NCBI GenBank assembly: GCA_945859605.1
Contig: OX243827.1
Span: 28,933,641-28,997,640, forward strand
Reading direction: 5' to 3'
Length of the DNA: 64,000 nucleotides
Origin: Lumbricus rubellus
Lineage: Eukaryota > Annelida > Clitellata > Crassiclitellata > Lumbricidae
Below the pieces are notes generated by a model that worked only from the letters and a program-made list of their open reading frames with translations, was not told the origin of the DNA and did not search any database. Both the position numbers and the translations under genes were made by a program. The first letter of the stretch is position 1. Every line of letters begins with the position of its first letter. This document shows, piece by piece, positions 20,779 to 33,326 of this stretch.

Positions 20779-21052
20779 ATTATTATCAGATGTAATGTAA
20801 GTGCTATCAGATTTAATGTAAGTGTTATCAGATGTAATGTAAGTGTTATGAGATGAAATGTAAGTGTTATCAGATGTAATGTAAGTGTTGTCAGATGTAA
20901 GGTAAGTGCTGTCAGATGTAAGGTAAGTGCTGTCAGATGTAGACCTAATGTGAGTGCTATCAGATGCAATGTAAGTTTTATCAGATGTAATGTGTCATCA
21001 GATGTGCATGTAATGTAAGTGTTATCAGATGTAATGTAAGTGCTGTATTACT
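20779..21052. repeat. 21-bp minisatellite
   Basis: About a dozen copies of gtaagtgttatcagatgtaa (+t) with point variants, so on the minus strand it yields a heptad-like LTLHLIT ORF. I regard it as non-coding. Confidence 0.92.
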
Positions 21053-21525
21053 TCCCTTTTCGGTTTGTTTTTGTTTGAAATTTAATCTGCAAGATCTGAT
21101 CACATTGATCATTTATCGCAATGTGACAGCTGCTTCCTCAGTAACCAAAACATTAATAAACATTAATAAGTTCACTTCGTCTGTAGATGCATACACAAAA
21201 ATAAATTATGTTTATTGGTTTAAAAAATTTTTTTTTATGCATAATGTGTTTGTATCTGTGGGTATGCATTATTTCTCTGTGTGTAAGACTGTGTTATGTC
21301 TTTCTACATGTGCATGCTTGTATGCGTGTATGTATGCATGCATACATAATTTATGATCTAAGCCAACGGTTGATTTTCGAGCCGACATCCTGATAGCAAA
21401 TTGACTGGCTGCTGGTTGATGCAAAACTTGTCACGTGTATTGGTATTGCACTTACTTTACCATCTGCTGGTATTTACCAGTACCCTAAATCATGTTATAT
21501 CCGCACGACAATGCCTTTCCACAAG

Positions 21526-21756
21526 CAGTGGCGGCGCTAGGCGGATAGGGGAGCTAAACCCCCTAAGAGAATTCTAGCTGAGCTCCCTAAAGAAAAATGC
21601 GGAAAATGTGTACTACCATGCAAAATCGCTAAAATTAAGTCCAAGACCCATAAAAGGTCGTCAGATTTTTAGGGCAAATAAAATACGGAAAATTTCTGGA
21701 CCAACTTTTCTCCCCCCCCCAAAAAAAAAACAACTGAAATTCTGGCGCCGCCACTG
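21526..21756. mobile_element. hAT-like MITE with 8-bp TSD
   Basis: 231 bp with termini cagtggcggcgc and gcgccgccactg. Flanked by tccacaag (21518-21525) and tccataag (21757-21764), an 8-bp duplication with one mismatch. Contains the core ccataaaaggtcgtcagatt. Confidence 0.88.
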
Positions 21757-21893
21757 TCCATAAGAGGTCTGCCTGTTGACAGAGGAACTTCGACATGAGA
21801 CCCGTACCCTTCGCACTGGGTGCCTGATAACGTCAATGATCTACTTCTGAAAATGAATACCCTATCCGACCCTACCCGCGGTCATATCGTGCC

Positions 21894-22190
21894 CATAGGC
21901 GTAGGAAATACCCCCCCCCCCAATTTTGGGCAAGTCTAGTTTTTCGGGCAAGCAGATCAGAAAAAATAAAAATCTATATAAATTTTTTGGAATTACGACC
22001 GGACGACTAAAAAAGGTCGTCAGATTTTTCGGGCGAAAGAAATAACGGAAATTTTCAGGCAAAAATCGGGCAAAAAAATTTTTTCGGGCCATGATCCACC
22101 GGACGACTAAAAAAAGGTCGTCAGATTTTGTCGGGCAAAAGTTAAACTTTTGCCCCCCCCCCCACTCCTGAAATGTCTCCTACGCCTATG
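21894..22190. mobile_element. hAT-like MITE with perfect 8-bp TSD
   Basis: 297 bp with inverted ends cataggcgtagg / cctacgcctatg and identical flanks atcgtgcc at 21886-21893 and 22191-22198. Two internal cores cggacgactaaaaaaggtcg. No ORF. Confidence 0.92.
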
Positions 22191-22198
22191 ATCGTGCC

Positions 22199-25100
22199 CA
22201 TACTGTTTCCACCACATTATATTTTGTGTGCTTTACTCAACTCCACTCCATCGAGTGCAACAGTCTTCTTGATCTTTCGACGTCACGACAGAGAAATTCA
22301 AGCATCCAGTAGTTTGTTCAGAAAAACATTTATCTTAAAGATGTTAGACTATTATATTATCATTAGACAAATTTAGTCTTTTTCCCTACACGAAGACGCG
22401 GTTCATGCTAAACGATTAATAGGATCTCTGTTACAGTAGGCATTACATGTATATGGGTCATAATTAATTGGTAAATTGGATGGCTCAGACTGAGTGTCCT
22501 TTGTATGTCTAGGCTCTACGAGAACTCTTACCCGGTCTCATCTGACTCTTCACCTTCCTATTTTCGACATAAATGACGCCCACCTTAAAAACTACTCTGC
22601 CAGCCCTGATCATCTGGTAACTGGACTCCTATTCATTTTGGCTACACTTTGGACTCGACACACAGCGCTTGTACACGTAGATAATCATGGCTTTTGAGTA
22701 GCGCTTTCAAAGTTTGGACATTACGGTCACGTTTGTGTTTGAGATAATTCATTGGGGTTTACGTACAAAGCAATTTGTTTTCTCGACAGATTGATAGATG
22801 CGAGTTAAGGATCCTATTTTGTTTTCAGTATATTCGGCCAAAATGGATTTGCACCCGAGTTTGGAGGTCTGTTTGTTACGCGTGACTTCTATGTTTTCAA
22901 ACATATGCCCTAAATGTTTTTATTTGGTCTCGTGCTCTTTTCATGGCTTCATCTAACTCTAAGCTATTTGTCATTGGTTGTGAATTATTGCAAAATAAAA
23001 CATACCATCATCCTACATGCTGAGCGTTTTTATAAACCTAGGACCACTGTTATGATATCGTTTGTTCCTTGCAGGAGATCTTCACTATGGCCATGATCCA
23101 CCACTGTATGACCCGCCTGACAAACCGATCTTGACGGCAAAGTCATCACGTACCCAACTATAACCACAATCTGCGTATCATCAAAGAGGAGGAAATTACA
23201 TGTATACACGACTCACGCTGATGCGACGTCCGTATGAAGCCAACAAATCAGGTTGTACTGTTCGTCGCAAATACTTTACGAAAGGTATTTGTTACGAACA
23301 GTGCGCATGTCTATCTATTGCTAACGCACATTTTAATGCATGCCATTTCCTGTTCTTCTTGTGTCGCACAGGTCATACATAACTATCATGTGTCGGCAGC
23401 CGACGTCATTGGCATATAAATTAGTGTGTGCTCCCAGGTTTGTTCGTAAAAAAATTCCGACTAGAAAGAGTTAAGTTAGGCTAGCTCTTTCTATTTTCGC
23501 GCTAAAATTTATTTAGTCGTACAGCTACATGTAAAGAATTAAGATAGTCATTGGTGAAATTTTTTTTGTCTCTGTTTGTTGCAAAAATGGATAGACTAAC
23601 TTTTTGCAGTTGAATTTATTTGGTTTTTATTCAGTCCAAGGTCAACAACTGTCTTGGAAGAGAGAAGAGATACTCTTATCAGTGGAAGATGCAAACTGTT
23701 GTATTCTTCTTGAGTACATCACTCAAAATACTCAATATGCTGGATCCGATGAAAGAGGCAATAAAATAATGCTGTTGCCGTGATGTAGACGTAGCCTATT
23801 CTACGGCTGAAAGTTTCATTTGATTAATTGATGAATAGGCTAATTATGATGCATTGGAAAGTTACTGTTCAAGGGAGTAGGCCTAGGCTATTCTTCTCTC
23901 AGCAAATTCCCTGATTCCATGATTCGTATAACTACATGTAGTTTATTATAATAGGCCTACATGTAGTTAAAAATTGAACCGTCCTTGGTGAATATAATTA
24001 TTAGATCAGCTAACTTGTGCAAGGTAATCTTTGCTTCTATTAATCAATTACAATGTTAATCTTTCAGATGCCGATCGCTACAACGAACGGGATGAAAAAA
24101 CATTTATATAAATCACACGCTGGCCGACAGAGAAAGTTACCGCCCATGTGATGTCAACAAACAGTACTGAACACCGAAACTCTTTGAAACATGTTTGCAT
24201 ACAAGCTGTTCGGCAGTTTTTTGGTCAACCATTACAGGCCTAATCCATTTTGACGCCAGTTAGGCGACGTGGAACAATATGACGGATTGCAAAAACACGC
24301 AGCAGAAGGCTGTTACAGTACCTCGATTCCCCGTGTCTGTGTAAAATCATTGTCAGACCAACTGACGTGTTCAACATTGAAATTCTTCTCAATCTGTGAG
24401 AAGCATGGCTGGAACCTGGCGCAGTCCGTAAAGAAATGATTATGTTGTGAAAGATGTTCAATCTGATATGTTGACTTGCAGATATTACATGTAGGCCCTA
24501 TAACGTGTAGATATGATGAGGCTGTTGCCTGCTGAAACATTGGTGCCAACTTTTAATTGCATCATCTGGATAATCAGGATTGAGGACGTCCATGTGTGTC
24601 ACAGTATTGAAAGATCAAGAGATAAATAGGTGAAAGAGTGTTTGCTGAATTAAAATGTCGACTGGATAAGATGCTGACAAACTAAGATGAGAGGCGAGCA
24701 GGGAAATGAAATAGGTCAACAGAGGATAGCTACCAGCATGAAGGCAATCATTCAACCGACACTCATATGAACGACCCCGGAGGTTAAAAGTCTCAGATGC
24801 AATTCTCTTGAAAAGGAGCTACACGAATGTGTGATTCAAATGCATACCATGCAGAGTATAAGCTTAATATGCGTGCATTGTCTTTGCGGAACCAAAATCG
24901 CAGATTTCCTACAATTAATGTTGTGCAATGACAACATAGTTATCATCTGCTGCTGCAATCAGCTGTCATGAATTGTATTTTCATTTTGTTGCATCCTGAA
25001 ATGGACTGATATTCATAATCTGCTCTCAGCAGACATATTAGATAAATAATTATAACTGTGATAATTGCCTTGTGTTTGATTGCATTAATCGTCAATAAAC

Positions 25101-25785
25101 AATTAAACATGACGACTTTTAATTACTGAACTGTATTAGCTCTACTGAGAGCATTATAGTCCATAACAGACCAACTCAATATGGCAATGTCTTGATCTGT
25201 TGACTATAATTAACTCTCCGTAGTTTTATTATTTCGTTTGCCAGTTTTTCTATTTTTGCAATACTGCCATGTTTGGCCTTAAAAAGTGTTCACCAACACA
25301 TGAAATTTCTAACGTACAGTGTAAGTCGCGTTTACTTCGCACTTAAACCGACTCGCTAAAAAATTAAAATACCGCCGCTGAACTTTAGTAGGCTATAAGC
25401 TATAAGCTTACAACTGATCGCAAAAATCTGGAAGAAGTTCTCACCGTTTTCAGATCCAGTTATCGACAACGGTTGAGAATAAATATCTGAGGACGTCGTC
25501 AGACGTCTTTTCTTCCAGTACAATCACTGTAGCTGATCTTTCAGATGCAGCTATATTGTCAGTGAATTAGGCCTATAAGTTTTTATAAAAATATATGTGT
25601 TTCACATTTTTTAAATGTAGATATAGGCTATATGGCTAACGCATTAGAGATGTCTGGCGTGTAGTTTATTGTAGGATACCAATTATCTTCCGTGTGCAAT
25701 TAAGGTTATACATAATTATTAGAGAAATCCTGCAATTATTCGATGTTGCAACAATTATTATGGCAGCTGAAGTCTTGCCTTTTAG
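22199..25785. other. Upstream intron or intergenic; weak remnants only
   Basis: No exon I can support. A minus-strand ORF at 24313-24549 contains CNICKSTYQIEHL and FFTDCARFQPC, resembling the Cys-His tail of some LINE reverse transcriptases, but too short to be sure. 23636-23785 has an acceptor and an open frame (GQQLSWKREEILLSVEDAN) whose end phase does not fit the next GPCR exon. Confidence 0.35.
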
Positions 25786-25893
25786 ATAAGATCTGCGAAG
25801 AGAACACGGATGGAGAATATAACATTCAGTGGAGACGTACCGAAGCTGGAAAAGAGCTTTTCGAACCATGTCCAGGGAACAAAACGTCTGGCA
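25786..25893 (+). CDS. GPCR exon: hormone-receptor motif, first half
   Basis: Acceptor cttgccttttag, donor gtgaga, phases 1 to 1. NIQWRRTEAGKELFEPCPGN is the W-x-R/T-x-x-G...PCP core of HRM domains. Confidence 0.85.
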
Positions 25894-28800
25894 GTGAGAA
25901 ACGATTTTTTTTAATGATGACAGCTTTTTGTTTTATGCGTTACAAATAATATTGTATTTACCATATTCAGACGATGACCTCTTGCTCCACAGTTGTGATC
26001 ATAATTACAATATTACAGTGATGTTAATCCTTGTCCTTGTCCTTGTCCTTAAGGACTCCTTAAGGACATTTTTGAAGTCCTTGTCCTGGTCCTGGTCCTT
26101 GGGGGTCAGGTCCTTGTCCTTATCCTGGTCCTTGGGGGTCAGGTCCTTGTCCTTATCCTGGTCCTTGGGGTCAGGTCCTTGTCCTTGTCCTTGTCTTTAG
26201 TCCTTGCAAGGACTTCTTTCCAATTCCATTATTCCAGTGGTTCTTAAACTTATTCGCATAATATTATATAATTTACAGCACAGAATAAAGAAAGCGTAGC
26301 CAGAAGTCTAACTCGGTCGTATTTCAATGCTAAGCGCTGTAATGCCAGCATAGTCTATGGCGAATGCAGCGCTCCCAGCGGCGCGCGTGAACTTTCGCTC
26401 AATGCTACCGCACGGAAAGCCGGTGTTTACGCTGCGCACTATCTACAAAGTTATGCTAGGGGCTAATTGTGGAGTTTCTTGGGAATGAATGACTTTCATG
26501 ACTCGTGTAGCTTAATTATTCGTCCTAGGTCCAAATTTGGACGACTTGTGACAGCGGAGTTTGGTTTAATGGCGATCAATAGGCCTACCCACTTGTTTTC
26601 AGCATCAGGTCATGTTCTCCACGAGTTACTCGCCCGGCGAAACTAACCGGTTATAACCTACACCTCAGCAGACCGGGTACTTTCTAGAACCACATGACTT
26701 GTGACGTTATTCTTCCCATGTAACAAATACGGCGTGGGTGCCTATCTAACGTTTACTATCAATGCTGTAGCCGCTCTACCTTACGACGCCCATGGCACTT
26801 GTTCCAGACACTCTGAATATCCATCCACGCAATCTGTCAGCTGTTGACGAAATCCGTTGGTTGGCTCCACCTGTGTCTGTGTGTACCTGCCAATGGTGAC
26901 TGTTCCAGGTTACTGTGCTCTGTTTACTAACTGAGGTAATATGACATCGTGACACTTAACATCAAGTGGCCAGCGCAGAGCGCCTCTGAGTAGTGCTCTG
27001 CAAGAAGCGCTATATAGCTTCTTTGAATAAATAAAACAATGTATTAGGAGTTATTGCTAAATTTGAAGGACATGTTGGAAGTCCTTTTTATTTCTTTGGG
27101 GTTGTCATGCTCTGAATATCTATCGTAATCCTATCTCAAGACTTCTATAGCGCCCATAAAAGCGAAGCTGCTGAAACCAGATTACTGACAGGCACTTAAT
27201 CAAATCAAAATTAATAAGCAGTGGGTCAAATAGCTAGTACTATAAAAGGTCCTTGTAAATTCCAATATATAGGATATGATTAAAACAACAGATTCCTATA
27301 TAGGATATGAATAAACACAACATGAGTACTTGAAGAATACTTGTCTTTTTTTATAACATAAGTCTTGCAACTATGAAACATGCAGTGAGGTAAAATTTTG
27401 AAAGTATGTTAACTATACTTGAACTCGTGTCAACAGTACATTATCAAACAAGCAATCATTCAGTTACAACAAAGCCCAACAAAAGCAACAGTTTACACAA
27501 GGTTGAACCCTAATTCAAGTATGCAACTGTTTACATTGATGGGCCTCAATTGTTCAGATTTAAACATACAAATGACTAAATTAATTGGGAACCAGGGGCG
27601 GATCCAGAGGGGCCAATCCGGCCATGGCCCCCCTATTGAAAACTGCTATGCAGGGTGGATAAAAATCGTGATTTTTTTAATAAAAATCAAAAAATCGGAT
27701 TTTTTTGATTTAAATCGGATTTTTTTGATTTAAATCGGATTTTTTAAATTTATATCGGATTTCTTTCTTATAGTTCGTATTTTGTATGTAGTTTTTTGGG
27801 GGGGTATCAAGTCACATGCTTCATTAGGTAACAGTTATTACCTTTAATTCTACAGCTACACAATACAGGGTGGATAAAATCATGATTTTTTAACTAAAAA
27901 TAAAAAATCCGATTTTTAAAATTTAAATCCGATTTCCTTCTACTAGTTCTAAGTTTGGATTTACAGCCTCCATGTGGGTATCAAGCCGCTATGCATTATT
28001 GTAACTGATATAAATATTCGGTAACAATTATTACCTTCTTTAGTTTTGCAGTTATACAATACAAATTAACACCTTTGAAGTGGTATATACACTTAATACT
28101 AATAGTGCGATCGATGAACAATCAGTTAAATCCATTGAAGACAGAAGTCAATGTTCTGTTAAACTGTGAAATCAGATCGCTATGTAAGTGGTTAAGTTAC
28201 TGAGTAGTCACACCTTGCAAACTAGAACACTACCGTACTAATATTATTAGGTCACTTCTAGTGTTGTCATTCAGATGTAAAATATTTTAGTCACAATACA
28301 AGTGTTCATCTTCTCCTGCTATTGCTTCTTGTTCATAAGTTTGAAAAAAAACACTAGCTTTCCATCAGCAGGTCACAAGTGTTTTAGGCTTTAGCACTAC
28401 ACTGTGCAGCCAGATGAGTCAGCCTGCTGGGCATGCTGAATGCACTAACTGGCAGCTGCACTGCTGCAGCTAAGTGAAAGGAAACAAACCTGCAAGTTGT
28501 GTGGCACAAAAGCATTGATTGAAATTTATTTTCACTATTCGATTTAAATCGTGATTTTTATTGCCGATTTAAATCGTGATTTAAATCAATGATTTAAATC
28601 AACCGATTTAAATCATCTCCACCCTGCTGCTATGGGACAAAAGTTTGCAGAGGCAGCTTATCTGCAAGATCAAAACATCGTTCCATTTTGCTGGATGTTC
28701 AGTCCTGGTTGTCAACTTTGCATGTCATAACTGTATCTACATGACGTGATATCACTACACAAATTAAATTTTTGAAGGTTGGCGAAGTAATATCAATGCA

Positions 28801-31800
28801 TTATTGTTACTGTGGAATAACTTATCATCAAATCATGGCTTTCGATTTCTATTGACACAGCGTCTTAATCAGGATCCTCTGGAGAACTTCTTTGGTGTTA
28901 TTCGCCAGGCTGGATGGTTTAATGCCAATCCGACCATCTGTGACTACTCTTCCAATGTTTGTCTGTCTTCACTTTGAGGCTGGCTGGTTCCTGATGTTGG
29001 TGGTTTTCTCTGAAGCGTTGGTGGATTTGGAACAGCGAATAGCGTTGGCTCAGCATACCCCGTCAGCCGATTGTTGGACTCTCAGTTGTTGAACTGACTG
29101 GGTTCAGCACAGAGGATGTAACCTTTGTTCGGCTGATCTGATCTTGTCACCTCGTATTCTGAACCCACTTCTTGCACCTGTCAACAACATGAAAACACTT
29201 GCTTATCATAATCGTAATCTCCAAACATCTACAGCGCTACTTGAAAGCCAAGCGCATGCACCAGCTTATTCACGAGTGTTGAGTCAAAAGGGACGTCCGT
29301 AAGAGAAGTCCAAGGGAGGTCCAGGTCGACTGCCATAGCATCATAGGGGCGGAACAGCTACTAAGGCGGATGTCGTCTGAGTTGGTACATGTAGCCTACA
29401 ATTCTTCCATCATTTGCAAATCGTGTTACTTTCTCGTTTCTATTTACTTCATATTTAACCTTCATAAAATCAGAAAAAAAATAAATCGAGGTAGATAACC
29501 CATAAGTACCGGTGATTTTATGAAGGTTAAATAGGAAGTAAATAGAAACAAAAAATCTATCGTTCAATACATGACGTGGAAATTGGAAAAAAAAATAAAA
29601 AATAAATCAGGGTAGATAACCCATAAGTACCAAATCACCATTTCTTTCTATTGATTACTTGCTTAAGTACTAACCGCTTCACATTGTGGGATGTGACAAG
29701 CCGCTGCGCTCTATTTAGTGCAGTCGTTGGCAACCATATCGGTTTTTGGTAATCTCGAAGACTGCAGGCCCGTCCACATAAACAGTATGGCCGCTCAATA
29801 AATTGCCAAAATAGAGCGCTGTGACTTCAGTTTTAAATTTTATATTTACTCGTATCTACTGCATATTTTCCTTCATTTATAATTTTATTAACTTGACCGT
29901 TTTACTTAGATCTCTCGTTGATTAGTTACTGAGCGCATTGTATCATGAGATGCGGCTGATAGGTCCAGCGCTCTATTTTAGCTGAGTCGTTGGCAACCAG
30001 TTGTTTACATGGACGAGCATCGTAATCGTGAACTCCTGATTACCCACGTAATTTTTATCAACAGTGTATCAGTTATAACCATTAATCTAGTGAACAAAAT
30101 AACATTGATTTGTAGAATACAGCACAGAACAAAAGCGCTACCCTATTTATTTATTTATTCCGAGTATCTGTGCTCTTACTACACTTAAGCCTACCTTGTC
30201 CTTGTATCTTCTTTCGGGAATCGAAAAAACGACAAACATTTCTTTTTCACTGTTATTTGTGCACCCAATTGCTGCACAATGCTGTCCGCCAGACGTTCTC
30301 GTTATTTTATTAAATTTTCAGCGACTTTTAAATAAAGAATCGGTAAAACATTCACATTCGTAACCCACCATGCTCGCAACATATTATTATCCTACATGGC
30401 AAAATGGCCGACGGCATGGACTACAAACTTTTTAGAATAATCTCCGAATTACAGCAAAAGCTTCGAGTTAGACTTCTGGCTACGCTTTCTTTATTCTGTG
30501 ATTTACAGTGCATTCAAGGCGTCTAAAAATATGGCGTCTATGGTCTTGCGCATTCTTCTATTAATAATAAATTAATAATACGTCGTTGGTCTTCCATCTT
30601 GAAACTTGCAGTTGAAAATTGAATTAATTATGGAGTCGAGTGACTCAAATGAGAGTGAGATAGACGAAGAAGAAAAAGATATGTCACAAAACAGTAATAG
30701 TTATAGTAATAGTAATAGTGCATCAGTAACAGTAACAGGGCCGACTGGAGTCACCAGACCTCGTGTTATAAAGTTCGGATATAAAGAATTTGCAGTGAAA
30801 GGTCAGCGATGGCATGCAGCGTGTAGAAACTGCAACAAGCGCATTCAGGACAAAGTGAACGTCACAAGTGCTTTCACAAAGTAAGTGTCAATAAGTGACC
30901 AAGTGTACTGTAAACTGTAAACCATTTGTCAATAGTAACTATTCATTACTGTGTAATCTATCGCTTTAGCGTAATTTATTCTTGTGCCATGTTGCGAACT
31001 CATTCGGACACTGATGAAAACATTATTTTAATATTTTTTTAATAGAAACGGGATGAAAGACGAAAATGTTGAACGTGAACCATGAAGCGGGATAACGTAC
31101 GGTTTAAACACGTTGATCACAAATTAGAAGCAGGATACTGATGAAAATGTTGATTTAAAGTAAAGTTTTAAACGATGAAGTTCATTACTGAAACTAAAAT
31201 TACTAAATTAGTAATTATTAACAGAGTATTTGTTAGATGTCAAAACTAGTGTCAAAACTAGTGAAATCTTTCCTATTCTGCTTTATAGGCATCTGAAAAC
31301 CCGACATGCGGAGCTATATACTGAGTACCGTCGGCATGTCCAATCAAATATGAGTGCACCACAGCAGTCAATGTTGTCATTTGTTCAGTCAAACTCTGCA
31401 GCAGCATACGGTCAAACCAATCCTCGTCAACGGTCTATTAGTTCTTCTCTGGTTAACAAACTTATCATTGATTGCTGTCTTCCTATCTCAATTGTTGACA
31501 ATGCTTCATTTTGTTCATTTTTGTCTGATCTGGACCCAAAGTACACTCCTCCTTGTCGTCAAACAATCACGTACTCCATCTTGCCTAAGATGCTCACTAC
31601 CAAGACAGACTACGTCAAAGCACTTATGCAACGCTGCACTGATATCTCTTTGACCACAGATATCTGGACAGACAGACGCTCGCATGCTTTTCTTGCCATA
31701 ACTGCACATGCATTTATTGATGGAAAGTCACAGCGTGCTCTCCTGTCATTCAAGGCTTTTCCTGGAAGCCACACTGCAGGGAGAATTTCTGAGGCCATCA

Positions 31801-33294
31801 CTGATGTCATAGATGAGTTTGAAGTAAAGCAGAAAGTGAAATACGTTGTGACAGACAACGCATCGAACATGCGTAAAGCTATTGATGTGATGTTCCGTGT
31901 GCAACTGCAAGATGATGAGAGGTCTGATTCTATGGACGATGCAGATCATACGGATGGACGAACTACGATTGATGATCCTTCGTTTTGGCAAGATGTCACT
32001 GAAGTCAATATTGAGGGGCTTGTTCGAAACCAGGAGCACATATCTTGTTTCGCTCATTCATTGCAGCTTGTGGTTCGAGACGGTTTAGATGTAGTATCTT
32101 CAGGTCGACCATTCATGTCTAAGTGCAGTAAGATTGCTAACATTGTTCACCAGAGTGCCTTGTTTAGAAGTGAGTTTGAGAGAGTGATGGGCACTCGAGG
32201 CAAGTCTATTCCAGCAACAAACAACACTAGATGGAACAGCACGTTCAGACAGCTACATTCGTTTGTGTCGCTTGATATAACCCTACTGAATAAGGTTCTG
32301 AGTGCTAATAAGCATGAAAATCTTATTTTGCTACCAAAAGATGTAACTCAGTTGAAAGAGTTGGTCGAAATCCTTTCACCGTTTTCTGAGGCCACGGATC
32401 TCACTCAGGGAGATGAAGTCGTTACAATTAGCTGTGTCGTACCCATCATTTTGTCTCTGAAGGTCACACTTGAAGCCCGTCTTCAATCAGTAGGCTCTTT
32501 CACTTGTCTTGTGAAAACTCTTCTCAATAGCCTGTGTGACAGGTTTTCCGGGATTTTTCAGTTGCTGGGTATTGAAATCCAAAGGTCATCGGAACCCAGG
32601 AAACATTTCAATCAACTGAAATTCCATAGCAACGTTTTCATAATGGCACCAGCACTTGACCCGTCCTATGCCTACCATTGGCTTCAAGACTACCCTGGCA
32701 CCAATGAAGTGAAAGAAGCCACAAGATGCAGGATAAATGGTCAGTCTGAATATAATTAATCAATAGCAAATTCTCATTCCTGTATTTTAAATATACAGAT
32801 ATATAATATATGTACATAATGTGTGAACACTTATCAATTTTTAATTATAACACTTCATGACATTCAAAAGCATTTATTGTTGTTTAACTGTTTCTCCTCG
32901 TTTGTTTACATTGTTTACTTTTATTATCTAGACTAGAGATTCTCTCAAACTGCTGATATCCTCGTACTAACAATATATTGTGGGGGAAGGTGGTGATACT
33001 TCAACATCTATTGTACTAAATCTACTAATATCGTATTATTTAGTCCGCTATGTACCGTATTTCTTGTAATTGGCTAATCCCCATTTAGCGTGTGTAACTT
33101 AATACTTTATCTTGTTTACCAGGTAGTGTGTCTGCCTATTTTGGAGTCTGATTTTACTAATCTGATGTTTGATCTAAAAAATTTGTTTTGTCATTTAAAG
33201 TCTTTTAACAAACCAGAGTTATTATGTGATATGTACCTTATTTTAATTGTTCGATATGTTGTTATAAAGTGAGAAATAAAAGAAATAAAAGGAC

Positions 33295-33326
<32 letters not shown>

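Larger units (their letters stand above)
26279..30500 (+). mobile_element. P-like DNA transposon, decayed, nested in the hAT
   Basis: Two perfect 37-bp terminal inverted repeats (26279-26315 and 30464-30500; start CACAGAATAAAGAAAGCG) flanked by identical 8-bp sites ATTTACAG (26271-26278, 30501-30508). Between them 28866-28977 codes RLNQDPLENFFGVIRQAGWF and NANPT, the conserved QDpLEnfFg-x-iR block of P/THAP9-type transposases. Length 4,222 bp including a 976-bp secondary insertion and a LINE tail near 26975-27035. The perfect TIRs imply recent mobility, though no intact transposase ORF remains. Confidence 0.85.

Noticed and set aside
20670..20969. Minus-strand LTLHLIT heptad ORF
   Set aside because: The 21-bp minisatellite yields it automatically; no splice sites or other support.
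22494..22697. 67-codon plus-strand ORF
   Set aside because: No domain, no splice context, average composition for a random ORF.
23636..23785. Exon GQQLSWKREEILLSVEDAN upstream of the GPCR
   Set aside because: Good acceptor, but the available donors give the wrong phase for the exon at 25786 and there is no recognisable domain.
26233..26252. ccagtggttcttaaactt as a separate Charlie-type hAT end
   Set aside because: Resembles such an end, but I found no matching partner or target duplication; it lies inside the larger hAT.
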